From Palsa-883 sp963847615 (lineage in GTDB: Bacteria > Pseudomonadota > Alphaproteobacteria > Acetobacterales > Acetobacteraceae), in contig CAWKAN010000026.1 of assembly GCA_963847615.1 (NCBI GenBank), positions 248,001 through 312,000 on the forward strand: a stretch of 64,000 bases of DNA, written 5' to 3'. Shown here piece after piece: positions 28,769 to 37,985 of this stretch. Numbering within the stretch: position 1 is the stretch's first letter; every line of letters starts with the position of its first letter. The notes under the pieces were generated by a model. The model was not told the DNA's origin, searched no databases, and was given only the letters and a program-made list of their open reading frames with translations. Made by a program: the position numbers and the translations under genes.

Positions 28769-29761
28769 GGTATCGCCGTTGTCGGCCTGGGCAATGCGCT
28801 GGAGCCGCACGCGAAGAGCTTGCTCGACCTGGCGGACCGCGCGCGCGTGGTCTGGGCCGCCGCGCGGTCGGAAGCCCGCGCCCGGGCGGCGGCGGAGCGC
28901 TTCGGCTTTCCCGCCACCACCGATCTCGCGCGCGCGATCCAGGATCCCGCGGTCGGGGCCGTGCTGGTCCTGACGCCGGCCAACGCCCACCTGCCGATCG
29001 CCGAGGCGGCTTTCGCCGCCGGCAAGCACGTGCTGTGCGAGAAGCCACTGGAAACCACCGTGGCGCGCGGCGAGCAGATCATCGCGGCGGGGCGGCGCGC
29101 CGGCCGCCGGCTGGGCGTCATGTTGCAGATGCGCTTCCGCCCCGGCAGCCGGCGGCTGAAGCATCTGCTCGACACCGGCGCGCTGGGAACCATCCAGGCG
29201 GCGTCGATGTCGGTGCCGTGGTGGCGCTCGCAGGCCTATTACGACGAACCCGGCCGCGGCACCCGCGCGCGCGACGGCGGCGGGCTGCTGATCACCCAGG
29301 CGATCCACACGCTCGACCTGTTCCGCTGGTTCGTCGGCGTCTCCCGGGTCGAGGCCGCGCAGGTCGCGACGACCGCGCTGCATCGCATGGAGTCCGAGGA
29401 CTACGCGGCGGCCCTGGTCCGCCTTGGCAACGGTGCGCCGGGCACCATCATGGGAACCGTGGCGGCGTATCCGGGCAGCGCGGAATGGCTGCAGATCATC
29501 GGCCTGCGCGGCACGGCGTGGCTGACCGGCGGCAACCTGCGCGTCGCCTGGCTGGACGGGCGGGAGGAGAGCCTGACCGACGACGGCGGGTCCGGCAGCG
29601 GCGTCAACCTGATGGGCTTCTCGCATGAGCCGCACCAGGCGGTGCTGGCGGACTTCCTGGACGCGATCGAGACCGGGCGCGATCCGGCGATCCCGGGCGA
29701 GGAGGCGCTGGCGACGCAGCGCGTGATCGAGGACATCCTCGCCGCCGGTGTCGCGCGATGA
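28763..29761 (+). CDS. Gfo/Idh/MocA family oxidoreductase (second of a pair)
   Basis: A 332-residue paralogue with Rossmann motif GIAVVGLGNAL and E93-K94-P95 (VLCEKPL). The C-terminal domain contains GGGLLITQAIHTLDLFRWFVG, with the conserved H that often takes part in catalysis. ATG 28763 starts exactly at the family N-terminus; an in-frame ATG at 28715 would translate repeat sequence. It probably acts with the preceding paralogue on a sugar or cyclitol. Confidence 0.9.
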   Translation: MIGIAVVGLGNALEPHAKSLLDLADRARVVWAAARSEARARAAAERFGFPATTDLARAIQDPAVGAVLVLTPANAHLPIAEAAFAAGKHVLCEKPLETTVARGEQIIAAGRRAGRRLGVMLQMRFRPGSRRLKHLLDTGALGTIQAASMSVPWWRSQAYYDEPGRGTRARDGGGLLITQAIHTLDLFRWFVGVSRVEAAQVATTALHRMESEDYAAALVRLGNGAPGTIMGTVAAYPGSAEWLQIIGLRGTAWLTGGNLRVAWLDGREESLTDDGGSGSGVNLMGFSHEPHQAVLADFLDAIETGRDPAIPGEEALATQRVIEDILAAGVAR

Positions 29762-29776
29762 AAGCGGAGGGGGCGC

Positions 29777-30328
29777 ATGGATCGGCGTAATGGCGTTCGC
29801 CGACTTTGTTTCGTGGCCGGCGTTGGCCTCGCCGTGTCCGGCGCCGGCCTGGCAGCCGGCCTGTCGCTCGACGTCAAGCCGGGGCTGTGGGAGATCCAGA
29901 CCTCCGGATCGGCCTCGGGCATGCCGCAGATTCCGACGGAGGCGCTGGCGAAGCTGCCGCCCGAGCAGCGCGTGATCGCCGCGGCGATGTTGTTGGCGAT
30001 CATCACCCAGGCCAGCGTGCCGCACCGGCTGCAGTTCTGCGTGACCCCGGAGCAATTGCGCCAAGGCCTGGATCTCGACCGCATGGCCGGGAAAGACTGC
30101 CACCGAACGGTGCAATCGAGCTCGCCGAGGGGTCTCGACATGCAGGTGGATTGCACCGGACGCGAGGCGATGAGCGGCGACGTGCATCTGCGCGTGGTGG
30201 ATCGCGCGACCGTGGCGGGCAACGTGGACGTGCGCGCCGGCGAGGGTGCGAGCCGTCTGACGATCCGTCAAAGCCTGCACGGACGCTGGCTCGGCGCCGC
30301 CTGCGGCGACGTGCGGCCGTTCAAGTGA
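29777..30328 (+). CDS. DUF3617 family secreted protein
   Basis: A 183-residue protein with a signal peptide (GVRRLCFVAGVGLAVSGAGLAAG) followed by the DUF3617 hallmark LDVKPGLWEIQTSGSASGMP. Two cysteine pairs (near FCVTPEQL and DCTG/ACGD) are conserved with the next gene and probably form periplasmic disulphides. Function is unknown. It is the first of two tandem paralogues and may be co-transcribed with the oxidoreductase 15 bases upstream. Confidence 0.85.
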   Translation: MDRRNGVRRLCFVAGVGLAVSGAGLAAGLSLDVKPGLWEIQTSGSASGMPQIPTEALAKLPPEQRVIAAAMLLAIITQASVPHRLQFCVTPEQLRQGLDLDRMAGKDCHRTVQSSSPRGLDMQVDCTGREAMSGDVHLRVVDRATVAGNVDVRAGEGASRLTIRQSLHGRWLGAACGDVRPFK

Positions 30329-30538
30329 TGTCGCGCGGCAGGGCTGATAGTCTTGCAGTCGTTATAGGAGTCGCGCAGGGAACCGCATCCGAATTTTTTA
30401 CAACCGATCCAAACTGCGTGCCCCTGCGACCCCGCACGAGGCAGTGTGGGACTAGCGACCGTTGATCGACGTGATGATTGCCAGGCACGCGCATTCGTTC
30501 CGTGCCAGCCATCGTGTCCCATGATTAGGAGGACCAGC

Positions 30539-31093
30539 GTGCGTAATCATGTTCTTATCCTCGGCGTTGTCGGCGCAGGCATGACCGCCTTGCTGGCAGT
30601 GGCCGGTCCCGGCCAGGCCGCGAATTCGTCGCTCGATATGCAGCCTGGCCTATGGGAGATCACCTCGGCTGGTGAAATGTCCGGCGTGCCGCCGATCCCA
30701 CCGGAGGCACTGGCCAACATGCCGACGGAGCAACGGGCACAGCTCGAAGCGGTGATGCAGGCGGAGCGGGCGCACATCACCGCGCCACACGTCGTGCGGC
30801 ACTGTGTGACCGAGGAGCAATTGCGACGTGGTCTCAATCTTGATGATACGCCTAATCCGTCCTGCCAGCGGACGGTCCTGTCCAACTCGACGCGCTTGCT
30901 GGTGATGCATGAAGAATGCACTGGCAAGAGCAGTCGGGTCGGCGACTTCCGCTTCGAGGCGGTCGATCGCCAAACGATGAAGGGCAGCATCCACATGGTG
31001 GTGAGCAACGGCGCCAACACGATGACGATCAACCGCAACTTGCAGGGCAAGTGGCTTGGCGCCGATTGCGGCGATGTGAAACCGAAGGATTGA
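30539..31093 (+). CDS. DUF3617 family secreted protein, paralogue with GTG start
   Basis: The 184-residue protein has a signal peptide (VLILGVVGAGMTALLAVAGPGQAA) and the same LDMQPGLWEITSAGEMSGVP core as the previous gene. GTG 30539 is chosen because a perfect AGGAGG lies at 30527-30532, six bases before it; an in-frame ATG at 30521 lacks a site. Cysteines in HCVTEEQL, SCQRT, ECTG and DCGD match its paralogue. Function unknown; presumably a recent tandem duplicate. The 210-base gap upstream is locally less GC-rich and likely carries its own promoter. Confidence 0.87.
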   Translation: MRNHVLILGVVGAGMTALLAVAGPGQAANSSLDMQPGLWEITSAGEMSGVPPIPPEALANMPTEQRAQLEAVMQAERAHITAPHVVRHCVTEEQLRRGLNLDDTPNPSCQRTVLSNSTRLLVMHEECTGKSSRVGDFRFEAVDRQTMKGSIHMVVSNGANTMTINRNLQGKWLGADCGDVKPKD

Positions 31094-31126
31094 CCCGCGG
31101 TACGGCCGGGATGGGGAGGATGTGAC

Positions 31127-31609
31127 ATGCAAGACCTGCTGGCTCTGGCGGAGACGATCGGCGCGCGGCTGAAAGCGCGTGGCGAAACCATCGCGATCGC
31201 GGAATCCTCCACCGGCGGGCTGATCTCGGCGGCCTTGCTGTCGGTCGCCGGGGCGAGCGGGTATTTTCGCGGCGGCGGCGTGATCTACACCCGCCAGGCG
31301 CGCTGGGGGCTGCTGGAGATCCCCGACCCGCTGCCCGCGCCGGTGCAGCGCGCCTCGACCGAGCCCTACGCGTCGCTGCTGGCCGCGACGGCGCGGCGAC
31401 GGTTGGAGGCGACCTGGGGGCTGGGCGAGACCGGCGCGACCGGGCCGACAGGAAACCGTTACGGCGACGCGGCGGGCCACACCTGCATCGCGCTGGCCGG
31501 CCCCTCGGCGCGCGCGGTCACGCTGGAGACCGGCAGCGCCGATCGGGTCGCCAACATGCGGGTCTTCGCCCGGCGGGCGCTGGAGTTGTTGGCCGAAACG
31601 CTGGGCTGA
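31127..31609 (+). CDS. CinA C-terminal domain protein (nicotinamide-nucleotide amidase family, PncC-like)
   Basis: A 160-residue single-domain CinA_C protein with the AESSTGGLISAALLSVAG motif at residues 25-42, including the likely catalytic serine, and GETGATGPTG near 100. The E. coli homologue deamidates nicotinamide mononucleotide in NAD salvage. Several residues differ from the ESCTGG consensus (S for C), a variation also seen in other members. It is convergent with the next gene across a palindromic repeat. Confidence 0.85.
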   Translation: MQDLLALAETIGARLKARGETIAIAESSTGGLISAALLSVAGASGYFRGGGVIYTRQARWGLLEIPDPLPAPVQRASTEPYASLLAATARRRLEATWGLGETGATGPTGNRYGDAAGHTCIALAGPSARAVTLETGSADRVANMRVFARRALELLAETLG

Positions 31610-31642
31610 CCCAAAAACCCACCAAAAACCCACCAAAAACCC

Positions 31643-31713
31643 GTAGGGCGGAACAGCGCAGCGCATTCCGCCATCGCGGCACAGGCGGAATGCGCTGCGC
31701 TGTTCCGCCCTAC
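31643..31713. repeat. Dispersed GTAGGGCGG palindrome, copy 2, between convergent genes
   Basis: Arms 31643-31672 and 31684-31713 are exact complements over 30 bases, separated by 11 bases. The right arm supplies the TAG stop of the minus-strand GDSL hydrolase. Three 11-base CCACCAAAAAC-type repeats precede it (31610-31642). Confidence 0.92.
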
Positions 31714-32489
31714 CGCGGGACCAGATGGTTGCGGTCGCCGAGCAGTGCCGCCAGCGTCGGCTCCATCGCCGCGGCCAGTTCCGCCATGCCTTGCGCGGTG
31801 GGATGCAGCGGTGGCTCCGGCGGGGTCAGCCTCGGATCGTAGAACAGCGCGCGGTCCAGCCTGCCGTCGCGCAAGAACACGTGCCCGACATCGAGGAAGC
31901 TCACGCCGCCGCTGTGCGCATAGCTCCGGGCCAGCGCGCGATTGATCGCCACGGTGGTTTCGCTGGCCCAGGCGGTGCGCGCCGACGGCAGTACGCCGAG
32001 CAGCAGCACCTTGGTGCGCGGCAGGCGATGATGCAGTTCGGCGATGATCGTATCGATCCCGGCGACGGTGTCCTCGGCCGACCAATGCAGGCGGCCGAGA
32101 TTGTTGGCGCCGATCAGCACCACCGCCACCTTGGGCGAGATGCCATCGAGTTCACCGTGGCGCAGCCGCCAGATCAGGCTGGACGTGGTGTCGCCGACGA
32201 AGCCGAGATTGACCGCGGCGCGATCGCCGTAGAAGCGCTGCCAGACCGGCGTGTACTCGGCCCAGTCCGGCGGGGCATGGCGCTCCCAGTTCTGCGTGAT
32301 CGAATCACCGAGGAAGATCAGCCGCGGCTGCTTTACGCGCAGCTCCGCCTGCTTCGCCTCGAAGCGCGTGCGCCACCAGGGCAGGTCCATGCGCGAGATC
32401 GGGGTCGCGGCGAGGATCGTGCGCGCCACCGCGGCGCCGGGTACCGCCAGCAGCGACAGCGCCAGCGCAAGGCGGAACAGCAGGCGCAT
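31710..32489 (-). CDS. Secreted SGNH/GDSL-family hydrolase
   Basis: The 259-residue protein has a signal peptide and the block I motif GDSI with S63 nucleophile (IFLGDSITQNW). Block III IGANNLG is also present. The C-terminal histidine is in PPLHPTAQGM, but the aspartate usually three residues before it (DxxH) is a proline, so the triad would be a dyad or use another acid. It resembles PAF-acetylhydrolase-like esterases. Start 32489 is preferred to 32519 because a GGAAG site precedes it. Confidence 0.85.
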   Translation of the reverse strand: MRLLFRLALALSLLAVPGAAVARTILAATPISRMDLPWWRTRFEAKQAELRVKQPRLIFLGDSITQNWERHAPPDWAEYTPVWQRFYGDRAAVNLGFVGDTTSSLIWRLRHGELDGISPKVAVVLIGANNLGRLHWSAEDTVAGIDTIIAELHHRLPRTKVLLLGVLPSARTAWASETTVAINRALARSYAHSGGVSFLDVGHVFLRDGRLDRALFYDPRLTPPEPPLHPTAQGMAELAAAMEPTLAALLGDRNHLVPR

Positions 32490-32557
32490 CGGCGGACTTC
32501 CTTGGAGGCGGGACAGCATCGCTCTAGCATCGCACGCCAGAAGACAGGAGGCACGTC

Positions 32558-33766
32558 ATGCGCATCGCAACGGTCGAGGACCTGCACTGCAACGCCGGCT
32601 GGCGGGACTTCTCCTTCCTCAAGATCACCACCGACGACGGGCTGGTCGGCTGGTCGGAATACATGGAGGGCTACGGCTCGCGCGGGCTGAGCGGCGTGAT
32701 TCGCCAGCTCGGCGCGCTGCTGGTGGGCGACGACCCGCGCCCGGTGGAACGCCACAGCGCGCGGCTGTACGCCGTCACGCGCCAGGCGCCGGGCGGCGTC
32801 AACCAGCAGGCCATCGCGGCGATCGAGAACGCCCTGGTCGACATCAAGGCCAAGGCGCTCGGCGTGCCGGTCTACGAGATGCTGGGCGGGCCGGTGCGCC
32901 AGCGCATCCCGCTCTATTGGTCGCATTGCGGCACCTATCGCGTCGGCCGCGGCGAGCAGTTCGAGGCGATGACCGGCTGCGCGCCGATCCGTTCCCTGGC
33001 CGATGTCGAGCGCATGGGCCAGGAGGTGGCGCGGCGCGGCTTCAAGGGGCTGAAGACCAACATCTTCCGCTTCGACGGGCCAACGCCGCGGCTGCACATG
33101 CCGGGTTTCATGTGGGAACCGTCCGGGCCGGAGCTGAACATCGACGCCGACCTGGTGCGCGGGCTGGTGGACCAGATGACGGCATTCCGCGCCGGCGCCG
33201 GGCCGCGCGTCGGGTTGCACGTCGATCTGAACTTCAACTTCAAGACCGAAGGCTATATCCGCCTGGCGCAGGCGCTGGAGCCGCTCGAGCTGACCTGGCT
33301 GGAGATCGACAGCTACGACCCCGCCGCGCTGGCGCTGATCCGGCGGAGCGCGCGCACCCGCATCGCCTCGCTGGAATCGCTGTATGGCAGGCGGCAGTTC
33401 CGCCCGTTCCTGGAACAGCAATCGGTCAACGTGGCGATCATCGACGTGGCGTGGAACGGTATCCTGGAATCGATGAAGATCGCGGCGATGGCGGATGCCT
33501 ACGAGGTGAACGTGGCGCCGCACAACTTCAACGGCCATCTCGCCTCGCTGATCAGCGCGCATTTCAGCGCCGCGGTGCCGAATTTCCGCATCATGGAGAT
33601 CGACGTCGAGGATGTGCCCTGGAAGGACGATCTGGTGACGCACAAGCCGGTGATCGACGCCGGCGAGCTGCTGATCCCGACCGGGCCCGGCTGGGGGGCG
33701 GACGTGAACGAGGCGGTGGTGCGGGCGCACCCGCCGGCGACCGCGGCGTGGTACGCGCGGCGATAA
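32558..33766 (+). CDS. Enolase-superfamily enzyme (mandelate racemase/muconate lactonizing type) 1
   Basis: A 402-residue MR/MLE protein with an N-terminal capping domain and a C-terminal barrel. Metal ligands appear as D (HVDLNFNF), E (WLEID) and E (IASLESL), with a late catalytic histidine in APHNFNGHL. The usual KxK is KTN (GLKTNIF), and the LEEP motif is LEID, so it is not a typical mandelate racemase or muconate lactonizing enzyme. A sugar-acid dehydratase role is likely but unproven. It diverges from the GDSL gene. Confidence 0.85.
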   Translation: MRIATVEDLHCNAGWRDFSFLKITTDDGLVGWSEYMEGYGSRGLSGVIRQLGALLVGDDPRPVERHSARLYAVTRQAPGGVNQQAIAAIENALVDIKAKALGVPVYEMLGGPVRQRIPLYWSHCGTYRVGRGEQFEAMTGCAPIRSLADVERMGQEVARRGFKGLKTNIFRFDGPTPRLHMPGFMWEPSGPELNIDADLVRGLVDQMTAFRAGAGPRVGLHVDLNFNFKTEGYIRLAQALEPLELTWLEIDSYDPAALALIRRSARTRIASLESLYGRRQFRPFLEQQSVNVAIIDVAWNGILESMKIAAMADAYEVNVAPHNFNGHLASLISAHFSAAVPNFRIMEIDVEDVPWKDDLVTHKPVIDAGELLIPTGPGWGADVNEAVVRAHPPATAAWYARR

Positions 33767-33942
33767 GGCCGTAGAAGTCCGACAAGGTCGTGCGGCGCCG
33801 TCGCTGCGTGACGCCGGCCGCATCCTCCGCATCGCGTCATGGCCGGGACAAGCCAGGCCATAACGGGAGAGGAACGGTGTCGGCGATGGATCGTGTGCGG
33901 CGCGCGCCACGCCGCGCGGGGATCATTCGGATATTGATCGGA

Positions 33943-35142
33943 TCACCGCTCCGCCCGCGTGATCGCGGCGATATCGGACGCGGTCAATCCGATCTCCCGC
34001 AACACTTCCTCGGTGTGCTCCCCCAGCGCCGGCCACAACCGCCGCACGCTCGGCGGGCTGGCGGAGAACTCGGGGGCGATCGAAGGCAGCACCACCTTGC
34101 CTTCGACCGGATGCCGCATTTCCTGGAAGAATCCGATTTCCCGCAGGTAGGCGTTGGACATCAGGTCCTGCAGCCTGTTGGCGGCACCGCACGGAATGTC
34201 CGCGGCACGCAGGATCGCCAGCCACTGCGCCGTGGTGCGCAGCCGCATCCCCTCGGTCAGCGTCGCATACAGCGCGTCCACGTGCGCCGACCGCGCCGCG
34301 ATCGAACCGAAACGCTCGTCCTCGATCAACTCCGCCCGGCCCATCGCCGCGAACAGCCTGGTCCAGTGCGCGTCGCTGACGGCGATCACCGAGATGTAGC
34401 CGTCCCGCGTCGCATAGGGCTTGCGATGCGGCGTCAGCATGCGCGGATAGCCAAGGCCCTGCTCCGGCTCGCCATACACGCCGGACCAGAAATGCTCGAC
34501 CAGCAGGAACGCGACCATCGTTTCCATCATCGGCACGCGGACCTCCTGGCCCATCCCGCTACGCTCGCGGTGGAACAGCGCCATGCCGATCATCGAGGCC
34601 AGGGTCTGCCCGGTCAGCTTGTCCACCAGCACGGTCGGGACGTAGCGCGGCGCGCCGTCGGGACCGGCGTTGAGGAACGCCGCACCCGACAGCCCCTGGA
34701 TCAGGTCGTCGAACGCCGGATCGTCGCGCGCGGAGCTGTCCTGGCGAAAGCCCGCGGCCGAGGCATACACCAGCCGCCGGTTGCGCGCGGCCAGGCTGGC
34801 ATAGTCCAGGCCGAGCCGCTTCGCCGCGCCGGGCCGCATGTTGTGCACGAACACATCGGCCGTCTCGACCAGCCGCAGCAACGCCTCGCGTGCGGCCGGG
34901 AGCTTCAGGTCCAACACGACGCTGCGCTTGTTGCGATTGAGCGAAGCGAAATACGCTCCCATGCCCCGCTCGCTGCGCGGCCCGATATGGCGCGTGTTGT
35001 CGCCGGCTTTCGTTTCGATCTTGATGACATCGGCGCCCAGATCGCCCAGCGTCTGCGTCGCATACGGACCGAGCACGACGGTGGTGACGTCGATCACCCG
35101 GATGCCGGCAAGCGGACCGGTCGCGCGTTCCGGCTGATCCAT
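33943..35142 (-). CDS. CaiB/BaiF family (family III) CoA-transferase
   Basis: The 399-residue protein starts MDQPERATGPLAGIRVIDVT after a strong GGGGGAA site; the longer in-frame extension runs through a palindrome and is not homologous. The motif DLGADVIKIETKAGDNTRH and the conserved catalytic aspartate region (about residue 165, SSARDDPAFDDL) fit family III CoA-transferases. These move CoA between carboxylic acids such as formyl-, oxalyl-, carnitinyl- or succinyl-CoA. Specificity unknown. Confidence 0.9.
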   Translation of the reverse strand: MDQPERATGPLAGIRVIDVTTVVLGPYATQTLGDLGADVIKIETKAGDNTRHIGPRSERGMGAYFASLNRNKRSVVLDLKLPAAREALLRLVETADVFVHNMRPGAAKRLGLDYASLAARNRRLVYASAAGFRQDSSARDDPAFDDLIQGLSGAAFLNAGPDGAPRYVPTVLVDKLTGQTLASMIGMALFHRERSGMGQEVRVPMMETMVAFLLVEHFWSGVYGEPEQGLGYPRMLTPHRKPYATRDGYISVIAVSDAHWTRLFAAMGRAELIEDERFGSIAARSAHVDALYATLTEGMRLRTTAQWLAILRAADIPCGAANRLQDLMSNAYLREIGFFQEMRHPVEGKVVLPSIAPEFSASPPSVRRLWPALGEHTEEVLREIGLTASDIAAITRAER

Positions 35143-35221
35143 CCATTCCCCCCTGGCGTGGCTGCCCCGCCGAGACTGCGGTGCGCCGCCGTCGGTTGGC
35201 AATGCGCGGCCCGCCGCCTGA

Positions 35222-35379
35222 CCCGGATTTCTCCCACTGTCGCGGGCGCTGGCTCGGTCCTTGCCGCGCCAAAAGGGTTTCGCGCCTTGCGAATACACCC
35301 AGTATTGGCGGCGGCGCGAAACCCTTTTGGCACGACAATGCCCTTCGCCATCATCCCGCGACAGTGGGGGAAATCCGGG
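35222..35379. repeat. Nested palindrome between divergent genes (possible MITE or structured RNA)
   Basis: Outer arms 35222-35246 and 35355-35379 match over 25 bases with one mismatch. Inside, a perfect 19-base inverted repeat (35268-35286 with 35313-35331) encloses 26 bases. The unit occupies most of the 263-base gap between the CoA-transferase and CapA genes. It has no open frame with motif content. Confidence 0.88.
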
Positions 35380-35405
35380 CTAGCCTGCGCCAGCGGGGGA
35401 ACGCG

Positions 35406-36449
35406 ATGCCAGTGCACATGATCCTGACCGGCGACGTCAATCTGATGAACGTCGATGACCCAGCGGTGCCCTTCGCCCTTGTGGCGCCGCTGTTTGCCGA
35501 CGCGGCGGTGGTGTTCGGCAACCTGGAATGCTGTCTCTACCAGCCGGAAACGGCGCATTCGTTCCACACCGAAGGGTTCTTCGCCGATCCGCTCCCCGGT
35601 GGCGCGGCGTTGCGCCGCGCCGGGATCGCCGCGGTCGGCATCGCCAACAACGTCAACTACGGCGAGGCGCCGATCCTGGGTTCCATCGCGCGGCTCGACG
35701 CGCTTGGCATCGGGCACACCGGCGCCGGCCCCGACCTGCCGGCGGCACGCGCGCCCGCGATCGTCGAACGCGCCGGGCTGCGCTTCGGCTTCCTGCAGCG
35801 CAGCTCGGTCTACTGGCCGACCAACCACGAGGCCGGGCCGCGCGATTCCGGCATCGCGGTGATCCGCGCGCACACCGCCTATCAGGTGCCGATGCACCGG
35901 ACGCGACCGGAGCTCCCGCCGCTCAACCGCCCCGGCCTCCCGCCGCTGATCGTCACCTGGACCGATCCCGACTATCTGCGCGGCTTCGCCGACGACATCG
36001 CGGCGCTGCGCGCGCGCGCCGACGTGGTGGTCGCCTCCTGCCATTGGGGGCTGCACAAGGAGGTGATGACCTACATGCGCGAGATCGCGCACGCCGCGAT
36101 CGACGCCGGGGCCGACCTGGTGATCGGCCACGGCCCGCATTTTTCGCTGCCGGTCGAGGTCTACAAGGGACGCGCCATCTTCTATGGCCTGGGCAGCTTT
36201 TCGTTCCACACCGGCCATGGCGGGCGCCGGCATGGCGACTGGATCGGCATGATGCCGAGCGCCGCCGTCGGCCGACGCGGCGTGGCGCGCGTCCGGTTCC
36301 GCTTCGTCCGCCACAACGACCGCAACCAGACCGTGCCCTGCGCGCTGGCCGAGGAGGCGGCGGAACTCGGCGACATCATCGAACGCAGCACGCAATGGGG
36401 CACGCGTTTCACGCTGCACGACGACGAGGTGGAGATCGAGGGCCCGTAA
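35406..36449 (+). CDS. CapA family protein (poly-gamma-glutamate capsule-type metallophosphatase fold)
   Basis: A 347-residue CapA-domain protein: LTGDVNLMN at the N-terminus, FGNLECCLY, GIANNVNYGE, VVVASCHWGLHKE and ADLVIGHGPHFSLPVEVYKGRAIFYGLGSF. These are the metal-binding segments of the CapA/PgsA calcineurin-like family. No signal peptide is visible. The ATG at 35406 opens the domain. In alphaproteobacteria such proteins usually lie in catabolic clusters rather than capsule loci, so the substrate is uncertain. Confidence 0.88.
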   Translation: MPVHMILTGDVNLMNVDDPAVPFALVAPLFADAAVVFGNLECCLYQPETAHSFHTEGFFADPLPGGAALRRAGIAAVGIANNVNYGEAPILGSIARLDALGIGHTGAGPDLPAARAPAIVERAGLRFGFLQRSSVYWPTNHEAGPRDSGIAVIRAHTAYQVPMHRTRPELPPLNRPGLPPLIVTWTDPDYLRGFADDIAALRARADVVVASCHWGLHKEVMTYMREIAHAAIDAGADLVIGHGPHFSLPVEVYKGRAIFYGLGSFSFHTGHGGRRHGDWIGMMPSAAVGRRGVARVRFRFVRHNDRNQTVPCALAEEAAELGDIIERSTQWGTRFTLHDDEVEIEGP

Positions 36450-36527
36450 CCCCGGCCGCGCCGTCCTATGGGCGGCCATGCGCCGGACCGTCTTCCACCG
36501 GCGCCGATCAGCGGCGATGCTGGGGCA

Positions 36528-37985
36528 ATGCTCGAACCGGCTGAACGCCCACCGACCGCGCCGCCCAGTGGGATTCCCCGCGCCAGCCCGCGCGTCGTCT
36601 CGCTGATCGTCGCCAGCGCGATGTTCATGGAGCAACTCGACGGCACCGTGCTGGCGACGGCGCTCCCCACCATGGCGCGCGGCTTCGATGTCGATCCGCT
36701 GCACATGAACATCGCGCTTACCTCCTACCTGCTGACACTGGCGATGTTCATTCCGGCCAGCGGACGGCTGGCCGACCGTTTCGGCTCCCGCACCGTGTTC
36801 CGCGGCGCGATCGCGCTGTTCACGCTGGGCTCGATCGCCTGCGCGCAGGCGCCAAGCCTGGACTTCCTGGTGGTCGCCCGCATGCTGCAAGGCGTCGGCG
36901 GCGCGCTGATGTCGCCGGTCGGCCGGCTGGTGCTGCTGCGCGTGGTGTCGAAGGCCGAGCTGGTGCGCGCCATGGCCTGGCTGATGATCCCGGCGACGAT
37001 CGGGCCGATCCTGGGCCCACCGGTGGGCGGCTTCATCGTCACCTACCTGTCGTGGCACTGGATCTTCTACATCAACGTGCCGATCGGCCTGCTCGGCATC
37101 GTGCTTGCCAGCCGGTTCATCGAGGAAATGCGCGAGCCGTCGGCCGGGCGTTTCGACGTGCTCGGGCTGGCGCTGTCCGGCACCGCGCTGGCCTGTCTGC
37201 TGTTCGGCATCGAGATGCTCAGCCGCGGCGTCGGCGTGTGGATCGGTCTCGGCCTGATCACGGCGGGGGTGGCGGCCGGTGGGTTGTATGCGTGGCACGC
37301 CGGGCACTGCGCGCAGCCGGTGCTGGATTTCCGCATCATGCGCATCGCCACGTTCCGCCTGTCGGTGATTTGCGGCTCGCTGTCGCGCATCAGCGCCGGG
37401 GCGCAGCCGTTCCTGCTGCCGATGATGCTGCAACTCGGCTTCGGGATGTCGGCGGCGCAGAGCGGGCTGGTCACCTTCGCCAGTTCCATCGGCTCCTTGA
37501 TGATGCGCGTGACGGCGCCCGCGCTGCTGCGCCGGCTGGGCTTTCGCACCGTGCTGATCTGGGTGGGCAGCATCGCCGTGGCGCTGGTGGCCGGCATCGC
37601 GATGATCCGCCCGGCCTGGCCGCAGGCGCTGATCTACGTCCTGCTGGTGGCTGGCGGCTTCTTCCAGTCGTTGCAGTTCATGGCCTACAACACGATCGCC
37701 TATGCCGACGTGCCGCGGGCGCGAATGAGCGTGGCGACCAGCTTCTACACCACCTTCCAGCAGATGTTCCTGACGCTCGGCATCGCGGTGTCCGCCGCGG
37801 CCCTGGCCGCCTCACTGGCGATGCATGGCCGCACGCAGCCGCTGCTGGGCGATTTCTCCCTGGCGTTTCTGGTGGTCGCCGGGATCTCCGGCCTGGCGCC
37901 GCTGATCTCGCTGCAACTCGATCGCGCGGCCGGCGCGGAGCTCAGTGGACAAGCAGCAGCAGTCCCAGGCTCCCGGCGCCGATGA
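36528..37985 (+). CDS. MFS drug transporter, DHA2 (EmrB/QacA) family
   Basis: The 485-residue protein has about 14 membrane segments, with the DHA2-type FMEQLDGTVLATALPTMA first helix and motif A GRLADRFGSRTVF. It would export drugs or small metabolites by proton antiport. ATG 36528 is preferred; ATG 36468 gives 20 additional residues. Its 3' end overlaps the convergent uppP gene by 44 bases, which is unusual and means the last residues are read against uppP codons. Confidence 0.88.
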   Translation: MLEPAERPPTAPPSGIPRASPRVVSLIVASAMFMEQLDGTVLATALPTMARGFDVDPLHMNIALTSYLLTLAMFIPASGRLADRFGSRTVFRGAIALFTLGSIACAQAPSLDFLVVARMLQGVGGALMSPVGRLVLLRVVSKAELVRAMAWLMIPATIGPILGPPVGGFIVTYLSWHWIFYINVPIGLLGIVLASRFIEEMREPSAGRFDVLGLALSGTALACLLFGIEMLSRGVGVWIGLGLITAGVAAGGLYAWHAGHCAQPVLDFRIMRIATFRLSVICGSLSRISAGAQPFLLPMMLQLGFGMSAAQSGLVTFASSIGSLMMRVTAPALLRRLGFRTVLIWVGSIAVALVAGIAMIRPAWPQALIYVLLVAGGFFQSLQFMAYNTIAYADVPRARMSVATSFYTTFQQMFLTLGIAVSAAALAASLAMHGRTQPLLGDFSLAFLVVAGISGLAPLISLQLDRAAGAELSGQAAAVPGSRRR

